DNA of 64,000 bases, from NCBI RefSeq assembly GCF_905220565.1, contig NC_059416.1, forward strand, positions 4,898,001 through 4,962,000, read 5' to 3'. Below, one piece after another: positions 54,465-64,000 of this stretch. The stretch's first letter is position 1; every line of letters begins with the position of its first letter. The translations under genes and the position numbers were made by a program. The notes under the pieces were generated by a model. The model saw only the letters and a list, made by a program, of their open reading frames with translations. It was not told the origin of the DNA and made no database searches. Origin of the DNA: Melitaea cinxia. Taxonomy: Eukaryota > Arthropoda > Insecta > Lepidoptera > Nymphalidae.

Positions 54465-54735
54465 ATACAACTATGTCGACAAACAAGCGTACGGCTCACA
54501 TGATGGTAAGCGATTGCCGTAGCATATAGACGCCTGCTACACCAGAAGTGTCCACCACAAGCGCGTTGCCCCTACCCCTGAGCCTCCCCAGGAGCTCTCA
54601 ATCTTATTCACCACGGAACACAAAACTGCTTCAAAGCAGTAGTATTTAGCTGTGATCTTCTGTAAGGTCGAGGAACTTCCACCGGTCGGGCTGCTTCAGA
54701 TTTTGAGCGGGATATTTTCTGCTGTGCCCTACATC
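54465..54735 (+). repeat. GCCTGCAACACC repeat family, well-preserved copy
   Basis: ACAAGCGTACGGCTCACATG, GGTAAGCGATTGCCGTAGC, GACGCCTGCTACACCAGAAG, CCCCAGGAGCTCTC, CTGCTTCAAAGCAGTAG (an internal hairpin), GGTCGAGGAACTTCC, CTGTGCCCTACATCAG. With 62,865-63,135 it defines the ~260-bp consensus. No ORF. Confidence 0.75.
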
Positions 54736-56155
54736 AGTTATCTCTCAGCCGAGAGATCATCTTCTTTTTCAAGTTAGTTTTTCTTAAGTCTTCTTCTCTT
54801 CTCTGAAGTTTGTGATGGAGTAGCAGACCCCATCACATTCGTCCAGTGACGTGTTAATCTCTCTCAAGCTGAAAGTTTTATATTATTCATGACCACGAGT
54901 AATCTATTAATACTATTTGACTTACCATCTCCTTAAATTTCCATAAAATAAAAGAATAAATTTGGTCGAAGTCTGTGACACCTAAAATAATCATAATTAT
55001 GTATACATACACCTATGTACATATGTATATTAAGCAATTTCAAACATTTATTTCAATCGTATTACGTATTCGTATAAATAATATAAGATAATAAGATTCT
55101 TGTTATTTTCAGTTATATCCAGGGCGATAGCCTGAAAATTTCAGTCAATGAACCCGCCAAAAGTTTAATGAGACGTCGTTACAGGCATTGATGTAATACT
55201 AACGGATATTGTCGTATAAATGAAAGCTATTTTTGTAGACGTCTTTTGAATTTAATTTCTGATTAAAACTTAAGTAGGTTTTATTTAATAAAAAAAGATT
55301 AATTAGTTATTGTAAAAAGTTTTACAAATACTTTTTTAGTTCGCAAAAATAAGTACATCATTATTATTATTTTTGTATTACTTTCGACAACAGTATGAAA
55401 ACAGTATAAAGATGAAAATAGTATAAAGATGTCTATAATTTTAAAAAATTATTAATAGATATAATTAGAGCATAAAAAATTTATGGTTTTAACTAAAAAA
55501 AACTTAGTATGTGATCGCACCGTCATCTACCGGACATAATTGTAAATCAACACCGACCCTGGAAATTAATCGAATTTGATCAAAACGTTTAGCAGTACTG
55601 TGATGAATATACAAACAGAAAGAATTGTGTAGTAATTTAAGATACGATTACATTGGATATATTATGGCAATGTGGACATTATATCTTGTTCACGCAATCA
55701 TAAGTGAACGAACCGTCTTATCAAACTCATTTGTCATCTCGTACCTATCGCCGTCCCGCTCACACTCACACATATAGCGTACCGAAGGAACGGGAGGTAA
55801 TATAAAAATTCCGTCACGTAGTATATGAGAGCTAGCCAAAATTGTGGATGCGCTAGTGGTCGCTGACCTTACTGCAAGCGGAGGAGTCAAATTTCTTGTC
55901 CTAAGTATTAAGACAATATTTTATTTTGTATATTTATATATGTACCCGTGTACTTCTCATTGGAAAGCAAAAATTACTCCATGAATTCAACTCTGTGACT
56001 TATTTTTAAATGTAAATAATCAACTTTAAACCTACATTTAATTAAACATACTTATCATATTACGATTTGAATCAAGACGTTTATAGGTAAGTAACACATC
56101 TTTTAGATTGTTTCTAATCACATATATTATGATTATACTTAAGATTATTACTTGA
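54736..56155. other. No gene recognised
   Basis: AT-rich. The ORF at 55,690-55,890 (minus) lies in the only less AT-rich patch and has no recognisable domain. Confidence 0.45.
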
Positions 56156-56156
56156 G

Positions 56157-56475
56157 CTGGGTGGCTATGGCACTAAAGAATATAGCCACCCCCTATCTTC
56201 CCGTGAGTGTCGTAAGAGGCGACAAGTACAGTTCCACTACCACCTTGGAACTTAAAAAGCCGACCGATGGCGGGATAACCATCCAACTGTTGCCTTTGAA
56301 ATACACAGGGCGAAGACGGGCAGCAGCGTCTTCGGTGCGTCTTCGGTCACCAGCCCACCTGCCCAGCGTAGTGACTATGGGCAACACACATGATATCACA
56401 CAATTTTTGGCGCGAGCTTGTGGAGGCTTATGTCCAGTAGTGGAATGCGATAGGCTGAAGTGGTGGCGATGATGA
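56157..56475 (+). repeat. RTE-tail repeat, near-full copy (left arm of inverted pair)
   Basis: Plus-strand copy ending GGCTGAAGTGG and a GATGATGA tail. Faces the minus copy at 56,733-57,058. Duplicated GCGTCTTCGGT is private to this copy. Confidence 0.85.
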
Positions 56476-56732
56476 CTCTAATACTTTACATGTTTTTTTT
56501 TTTAAATTAAAAAATAAAAAATCTAATATTCTCAGGTTCTAGATGCCTAATGGCCGCTAGTATTCCAGAGTTCCATAATACAGGGTCAGCAACTACGTAT
56601 CTTGAATGTACTCATATACTACTACATATATTTCGTTAACCTACCTACGCAACATATATATTAAGTATCAGTAGATTGTGTATTTATGTAGGTACATACA
56701 TATACTGTACATAAAACAAGGGAAGAAATCAT

Positions 56733-57058
56733 CATTACAGCCTATACAGTCCACTGCTGGACATAGGCCTCCACAAGTTTACGCCAAAAATAACGTGAAC
56801 TCATGTGTTTTGCCCATAGTCACCACGCTGGGCAGGCGGGTTGGTGACCGCAGTACTGGCTTTGTCGCACCGAAGACGCTGCTGCCCGTCTTCGGCCTGT
56901 GTATTTCAAAGCCAGCAATTGGATGGTTATCCCGCCATCGGTTGGCTTCTTAAGTTCCAAGGTGGTTGTGGAACCTTGTTATCCCTTAGTCGCCTCTTAC
57001 GACACCCACGGGAAGAGAGGGGGTGGCTAAATTCTTTAGTGCCGTAGCCACACAGCAC
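56733..57058 (-). repeat. RTE-tail repeat, near-full copy (right arm of inverted pair)
   Basis: Minus-strand copy starting CATCATTACAGCC, with CCACTGCTGGACATAGGCC, and ending GTGGCTAAATTC...CCACACAGC. One of the best-preserved members. The overlapping ORFs are not genes. Confidence 0.85.
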
Positions 57059-57373
57059 AGGGAAGAAATATAAACCTTTAAATATATCCTCTTGTTGATG
57101 ACAGGTAAGGTAAGTTTTGTAAATCAGTAATCATTTGTAAAGTGGTTAACACACAGCATCTTGACTAGAAGTGCAGGTAACCACTAGCTTAGGACGTCTT
57201 CCGTATATAAAATTGCATAAATTTTCGTTGCTCTAAAAACATAAAAAAAAAATATCCTGGATTTTCCTTGAAAACTGAATTTGTTTATTTGTTGTTCTTT
57301 GAAGTTGAAATCGAAATATTTAGTTCAAATTTAACATGATTTTTTTAATTTATTTCATTTACATATTTTGTTA
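57059..57373. other. No gene recognised
   Basis: AT-rich. Nothing supported. Confidence 0.5.
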
Positions 57374-57785
57374 TTAACCGACTTCAGAAAAGGAGCAGCT
57401 TACTCAATTCGACCGTATATATATTTTTTCCGTCGTTCATGAACCGATTTTGATCATTCTTTTTTTGTTGGAAAGGAGATATCCCTAGTTTGGTACCATG
57501 ATATGGATACCAGGATCTGATGATGGGATCCCAGAGAAATCGAGGGAGACTCTCGAAAATTCGCATAACTTGTGTGTGTACTGATTTTGATAATTTTAAA
57601 TTTAATCGAAAGCCGATGTTTATCATGTGGTCACATTTAAATTTCATTGAGATCTGATTACAACTTTTGGAGTAATCTTTGATAATGCGTATTTACTTGA
57701 CTATTTTTTCGTCTACCTACGTTGTATTTACTTGTCGATATAATTGAAGTCGGTTTTTCTTCGTTTGCCTGCAAACACAATTATA
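57374..57785 (+). mobile_element. Hairpin-ended MITE-like element (~410 bp)
   Basis: AACCGACTTCAGAAAAGGAG to TTGAAGTCGG, then hairpin GTTTGC-CT-GCAAAC and ACAATTAT. Keeps CCGATTTTGATCATTC and GTTGGAAAGGAGATATCC. The 87-codon minus ORF inside is not conserved in sister copies. Confidence 0.75.
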
Positions 57786-59567
57786 ATATGTGGCTTAGAT
57801 TTTACACTTTTTTTTTATCCTTAGAAGTTTTTTGGGGGCAGTTATATTAATAATAAAGATATTATTAAGGACATCATATGCATACGAAGACATATTCTTA
57901 CCTTAGATACCTTTGCGTTTATCTGTAGCGTATCACCATTAGCGATAAGACCGCTTTGTGAATCTTTTACAGTACTTATTATTAAATTATTTATTATTAA
58001 TAATAACAATATAAATACGTAAAAGAAGAATTGGCATTTAAAAATTAATTCCACTTTAAAAGTACTAAAAAACGTGACATTACTTGCGTGTTAACACACA
58101 TTCGATTATTTTCGTACAAAATAATTGCATTGATGGTAGGTCAATAACCGCCCTCGATAGTACTAAAAAAGAATATTTATATTTTTCATGTAATCAGTTG
58201 AGGTCAATAACACTAAAATTATGAATCTTTTCAACGATAAAAAATAAATGTAAATTTATCCTTTAAACTTTATTAGATAGTACATTGTATATATGCGATA
58301 TTTCGTTTTGAACCCGCGTAGAAATAGGTGAAAAGTCGTTGACCAGCCACTAAAGTATTTAGCCATACGAAAATAAACCTAAGCGCTGTATTACAGGGTT
58401 CAGTTTCGATTAATTCTATATTTCGGGGTTTCTTTGTTTTTCCATTGACAGTTTGTTGGATTTCGGAAAATTTTGTACATTGATTACTTAATTGTATATG
58501 AACTATTGTAGTAACACAATATTTAACTGTACGAGTTATTAAAAACCTATGTTCATGTATCAAACAATTGAATAAAAGTACAAAAATTATTTCAATCAAA
58601 CTATATTTAAAAAAATATAAAAATTTTAATTTACTAAGTAGCACCAAAAACCTCTGTTAATTATAAAACATTGAACACACTATATAAGCTATTAATTTAT
58701 AAACTATTTGATATGTGAAAACCTAGAAACCTTTCATAAAATTATAGGTTTTATTTGACTTGTCTTTAAATAAACAGTCAATATTATTAAATTTATAAGT
58801 TGATTCTAATATTTAAATACTGAAACTTTACTTTTTGTTATTTCATTTATTTCACCCGTTCTATTAGGTTATATAGTCTGTGTAAGTCTGAGTCATCATG
58901 AAGGCGCACGGAAATCTTTTTTTGAATTGTAGTATACTCGTAATGACTTGACCAGACATTTGCACTAAAAGTACAGAGAGCTGATAGCCAAAGCATTGCG
59001 TGTGATGTAAGCTTTAGCTCTACTGTTTTGCTACGATAAATCGTAGCGTACTAATTCATAGCTTACATTCGTTCTTAATAATAAAGTTTTAGAATAGTAA
59101 AGAATTTTTATAATGAAATCAGCTGTTTTAAAGTCTATAACAAATCATTTTTTTTAAATGAAACTTCTGTAGGCGCATGAGGGTAAATTTTTTACGGATG
59201 AAACGGCAACGTTTTTGTTAGACTTAAAAATTAGTTTGCCTAAGAAGTTTCACTTCTGACATCTGTACTTTGTACGAACACACATTTTTTTTAAATTAAT
59301 ATAGATTTTGTAGTTTTTTATTTTTATATAAACTCAGTAAGCACTATTTACAGATTTACTTTCACCTTAAAGTAACCTGATTGAAAAAAAAATCTGGTTA
59401 ACGTCCCATTGCTAGACAAACCGCTTGTGACCATACTGAAAAATGAAATGCATGGGACTTTAAACAGCATGTTTCAGTTCGTTTACTTTTATTTTTACTG
59501 AAACTGTTATACACACAAAATGTCTACTTTTCACGCATTATAAAATGACATTGATTTTATTTAATAC
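57786..59567. other. No gene recognised
   Basis: AT-rich. GGTCAATAAC occurs at ~58,139 and ~58,203, each half of a nuclear-receptor-like motif; too weak to call. The 124-codon minus ORF (58,273-58,647) is F/L/I-rich from AT bias and unrecognised. Confidence 0.45.
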
Positions 59568-59890
59568 TAGCTGTGCTCGCGACTTCGTACGCGTGGAATT
59601 TAACAAAATAGTTATTTGTTCAGTTCGCAGAGTTACAAAATAAAAAAATTCTAAAATAAAAGTAGCCCAAGTTACTCCTTATTATCAGCTATTTGCCAGT
59701 AAAGGTCCCGTCAAAATTGGTCCAGCCGTTTCAGAGATTAGACGGAACAAACAGGCGGTCAGACAGTCAGACAAAAAATTGTAAAAAATGTTATTTTGGT
59801 ATATGTGCCGTGTATACATCCATATGAATCTAGTAAAACGCGGTTATTTTAATATTACAAGCAGACACTTCAATTTTATTTATTTAAATA
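59568..59890 (+). repeat. AGCTGTGCCC-type repeat, full copy
   Basis: ACTAGCTGTGCTCGCGACTTCG to CACTTCAATTTTATTTATTT without interruption; CCAGCCGTTTCAGAGATTAG in the middle. Reference copy for the family in this window (~320 bp). Confidence 0.8.
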
Positions 59891-61474
59891 GGTATATTTA
59901 ACAAAAATAAGAGTAATTTTAGTCTGTGGTTGCGTTGAATGAATATTTGAATTGTTTTGTTAGAATTTCCATTAAATAAAACAAATGATGAAATATTAAA
60001 AGATACTAAACACTGTAAAAGGAAGTTTTTAGTGTAATAACAAGGCATTTTACAAAAATATGAATAACCATAGAACATGGTAAACAATTGAGTCATATAC
60101 CCAAATGACTAAATATATTGAAGTAACTTTCCCAATGAGTAAAATTTCACTTGATAGAACTATATGACTGTTTATAAAAGTCCCATCGTACTATTTAGAG
60201 TTCGGTATTCGGGAAAATATACCTACATATCTTAGAGCTTTTTTTTCAAATCATAACATTACAACATTACAAAGCCATCCTTTTCTTCACGGTACAGAAT
60301 AAATTTTCATGACTCGTTGGTTCTCTTAGCGATGCTATCCCCATGTTGAACCTTTCACCTGATGTAAATATGATGATGACAATGCACGTGTTCTGTTCTC
60401 CGGGCCATGTTTAAGAAAAAAAAAAAAAAAAAAACTAAATAAATATGTTAAATTATCACATATACAATATATACAATTACAAATATTTGAAGACAAAAAT
60501 AGCAAAGTTTTATGCGTATTTCCGTTTTTTATCCGTATATATTTGTTTTATTTGCTTGTAACGATCGTCACCAAATACATTTCGCGGGTTCATTGTATTT
60601 TATTTTCAGGTTATCGCTCTGGAAACGATAGAAAACAACAAAAACCTTATCATTTTATTTATTCTACATACATGTACGTATATGCACTTGTCGGCAATTT
60701 TGAGAGCAGGTTATTGACCGCTTACAGGATAAAACGTAATATGAAAATTTGACATGATCTTTGTCTTCCTCGTGTGACTTTTTAGAGGCCACCTGTTGAG
60801 AAACTGTATAAATCTAGGCCCCTAGAGTATCTGCTGACGGGGGCAGACCGCCTACCAGGTGAAATGACGTGAAATGATTTGCACGGAGCCGCTAACTTCA
60901 GACAGCGCTGAATGCTAAAGATCGATAAATATAAAGAACGCTAAGAGGCTTTTGTCCCAAAAAAATTCATTTTACCACTTTGCCGGCACGATTAATATAA
61001 CGATGTATTTTACTATATACAAACTGACACTGACAGACTGACGGATAAAAATGATGTATGTTGGTTTCCTGTTGAATCAATGCAGGAAAATCAAACGTAC
61101 AAAATGAATTCACTTTCACATTTACCGCATAACAGGTAACGATACTAAAAATTCGAGAAAAAAATTAAGTCGATTTATGAATGAAATTGTAAAATAGTAT
61201 TAAGAAATATTTATCATGAGTCAGTGTTACGCTTACGTTTCTCAATCGTACGTACACGTAGTGATATCATTCGTTTTGTAAGTGATGGTGAATGTGAGAA
61301 GACATAACACGGTGTTAATGACTCATCACAACCGTCAGTGGCGTAGCTGGTGGTAGTAGGGAAAACTGGCCTCACCCAGGCTCAATTTGAGGCTCGCCAT
61401 GCCAGTAATTATACGATGATTGCTATACAATAATCAAACTAAATACCTATTTAAATATGATAATTCAGCTTGTA
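59891..61474. other. No gene recognised; poly-A run
   Basis: AT-rich with an A-run at ~60,414-60,435. Patches near 60,780-60,930 and 61,330-61,400 (GTGGCGTAGCTGG) look like old repeats but are unassigned. Confidence 0.45.
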
Positions 61475-61600
61475 TCATCCGACCACTGGGTAATAGCCCT
61501 CTTTCTTCCTGTAGGAGATGGTTTGGAGCTTAAGCCATCAAACTGCTCCACTGGGAATACACTGAGATATATTTCCTACTATAAGTTACGAACTCATTTA
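61475..61600 (-). mobile_element. Metulj-like SINE, old fragment
   Basis: Minus orientation: CACTGGGTAATAGCCCTCTTTC, CTGTAGGAGATGG, GGAGCTTAAGCCATC, CTGCTCCACTGGG. Strongly diverged, so one of the oldest copies here. Confidence 0.55.
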
Positions 61601-62864
61601 CATATTATATTAATTGCGAATGAAGTCACAGGTTAAGATTTTATACACAGGCAATATGCTGTATCAAGTCTATACACAGCACAAATAAAAGATCATTGTG
61701 TAATATCACTGTTCTTTCCTCCCTAAACGCACGCTATAAAATATTACTGGTAAAATAATTTTACTAGCCCAAGCAGTGGTTGATTTTAAGATTAGAGTTA
61801 TAAAAACAGAATGGTAATATGGCTAAGATTTTCATATTGATATTTACTAGCCGATTCATGAAACTCTAAGCTTAGTCTTTTTAATTCTAAGCTGGCTATT
61901 TACTATTTCTTGCCTAACGCAGCAACGGCAATGACTACAGCTGTTGTTGTCTACTATTTCGTCATTATAGGCCATAAAATAATGTTGTTTATGTAATTTG
62001 ATATGTAGTTCAAGAATAAACTGGTTCTTATATGCTACAAAAATGATCTATTCTTTGCATTGGAATACGGGCTTTTAACAGTTGTCTCAACTGCCTGCCT
62101 GTTATAAAATACACATTTTTACGAAAATTACGTGGACGGAGGAGTATGAAATTTCCCACACTTACAGTTTGTATAGATGCCAATATTTTTTTCCAATTAT
62201 GCATAAAAATATATTAAATCAATAAAAAAAAAACATTACACACTTATACCATGTATTTGACACACACACAGATATTATACTCTTTTGTTATTGTCAGTCA
62301 AATGAAAAAAAAAAAATTAAAAAATGGTTCTTTATTTATATTATTTTTTGGTTTTTCTTAATTTAAATTTTTAATTATGGTCAAATTTCGACCTCTAGGC
62401 GACCACTAGTCATAATAAATACTTCTAGGTAAGTTACTTTTTCATGAAGAAAGAGCTGTTATAACTGGTTTAGTAGAAACATTCTGTCCATTCAAACAAA
62501 CAAACAAACCTTTCTTTACAGCAATAAATAGTATTATTTGTAACCATTTCAATATTGCTACTCAATCATCTCGTTCAAAAGTATTTTGTAGCAGTTTTTG
62601 TACAAAAGATTTACAAGAACTAATCCTCAAAACAATTTGGTGAAAACAATGCAGTGCATAGAAATTTATTTTTGTTTAAACTTTTGTTTATAGATATATA
62701 ATGGCGATATAATACTTTAATAACTATAAGCCGACCCTATTTAACCATCTTTAGCTTTTTTTCTTCTCTTTATCCCTTTTACTCAAAATAGTGACTTCTC
62801 TGCTGCTGTATATTTTAATACCAGCAGTAGCAACGAAACTTCTTTTTTTTCGTATATCACTAGT
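61601..62864. other. No gene recognised
   Basis: AT-rich. Nothing supported. Confidence 0.5.
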
Positions 62865-63135
62865 TCGGCAAACAAGCGTACGGCTCACCTGATGGTAAGA
62901 GATTACCGTAGCTTATTGACGCCTGCAACACCAGAAGCATCGGAAGCGCGTTGCCGACCCTATACCCAATCGCCCCCAGGAGCTCTGGTCACCTTACTCA
63001 CCAACAGGAACACAATACTGCTTGAAAACAGTATTATTTAGCTGTGGTCTTCTGTACGGTCGAGGTACTACCCCAGTTGGACTGCTCCATATTTTGAGCA
63101 GGAAATTCCTGCTGTGCCCTACCTCAGTTAAAGTT
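62865..63135 (+). repeat. GCCTGCAACACC repeat family, well-preserved copy
   Basis: ACAAGCGTACGGCTCACCTG to CTGTGCCCTACCTCAGTTAA, with the internal CTGCTTGAAAACAGTA hairpin. The 63-codon ORF starting inside it is not a gene. Confidence 0.75.
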
Positions 63136-64000
63136 AACGTTGAGTTTTTTGCTAAAGATAACTTTGCACGTTTCGAATTATCAATGATTTTAACGAATTT
63201 TTTTTTATTTTAGAGTTTCAAAAAATATTTTAGCGATATATTAAGTTATAGCAATTTCCCAATTACTATACCTAGGATGGCTTTGTTGGCGTACTAGGAA
63301 ACCTGCGTTACGGCAAACGTTATGCTATAAATATTAGATACAAATAATCAACTAACATCTGAAAAATCATATACGCTTGATGGATTCGAATCCTAATATT
63401 CAAATTCATTATGCCGCTGTTAGAAATTCGACCAATAATGATAGCGTTGTAATCGCATTCAGTGAGTCAACGGCCGATGAAATGATACGTTGGTCGTTCA
63501 CCTTTCACCTAATTTGCCTAAAAACACGGCCATGAACGGTTGATATAATATTAAGAACGACTTCAATGGATGTCATGTGCGTTATAAATTGGTGACTTTA
63601 TACGCTTTGTTTAAAGGTTGAGTTCGCAGATTCGTAAGCGATGTTAGTTATTTTTTTATTCATAAACAATTTATGATTTAATTTAAGAACGCATGAAATA
63701 TTATCGCTTTCGATCGCCCCGGGCTTCCTTTAAGTCTAAATTAAAAATAAATTAAAGAATGATTCATTTTTTATTCGGAAGAATTATTTTATTACAAATC
63801 GAGCAAGTTATGAAAAATGCGTGAATTGTATTTATTCTTAAAAAGTATGTCGCACTTTCTAAGCTAGTTTCGTATTTTTAAAAGTCTTTTGTACCTTAAA
63901 TTGAATTAGTTTTAAAAAGTTCTGTACATACTAACTTTATCTAAGTAAACACAAAAAGTCGAAGGCTAACCCTCTGAACAAAATAGTAAATTTCTTATAG
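63136..64000. other. No gene recognised
   Basis: AT-rich to the window edge. Nothing supported. Confidence 0.5.

Noticed and set aside
58137..58215. Ecdysone response elements (two GGTCAATAAC motifs)
   Set aside because: Each has only one good half-site, and they are over 30 kb from the peptide genes.
58273..58647. 124-codon minus ORF
   Set aside because: AT-biased composition, no recognisable motif, no supporting splice or promoter signal.

Overview
This is an AT-rich, intron-scale stretch of animal nuclear DNA, almost certainly from a butterfly or moth. It carries tRNA-headed SINEs, RTE- and R1-clade LINE relics, Helitrons with the 5' TC / 3' hairpin + CTAG ends seen in Lepidoptera, and short inverted-repeat elements. 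There is no operon structure, rRNA, convincing functional tRNA gene or CRISPR array. No long intact protein-coding gene is present.

The important content is on the minus strand. Two compact arrays of tiny ORFs each encode 9-12 residue peptides built on the motif LDPT-(G/E/N)-x-Y followed by a stop. This is the hallmark of the polycistronic developmental gene mille-pattes / tarsal-less / polished rice (mlpt/tal/pri). Array A (25,863-26,420) has seven such ORFs behind a TATA box plus initiator. Array B (10,636-10,892) has five, followed by a 23-codon ORF and an 80-codon ORF, behind a GC-rich promoter-like region. Both arrays start with a peptide beginning MDI and end with a peptide in which G is replaced by E (LDPTEVY / LDPTEIY). 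They therefore look like two tandem paralogous copies of one gene, about 15 kb apart in the same orientation. Each is long enough to be its own transcript, and I see no splice acceptor that would make them exons of one gene. The known role of these peptides is to switch the transcription factor Shavenbaby/Ovo from repressor to activator through Ubr3 and the proteasome, under ecdysone control.

The rest is a transposable-element landscape. From 0 to 7.5 kb: a Helitron 5' end, a microsatellite, and a SINE inside a Helitron inside an older repeat. From 7.5 to 11.1 kb: mostly repeat-free DNA around array B. From 12 to 25 kb: a complete Helitron, hairpin-ended MITE-like elements and a SINE. From 24.5 to 27 kb: array A in repeat-poor DNA. 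From 27 to 43 kb: many degraded repeats and a 955-bp TA-flanked inverted-repeat element. From 43.7 to 46.9 kb: an R1-clade relic and an RTE-clade relic, both broken. From 47 to 64 kb: more copies of the same repeat families, including a facing inverted pair near 56.2-57.1 kb. RTE, a ~320-bp repeat family and the SINEs share the same 3' tail, suggesting that the RTE machinery mobilised all three.
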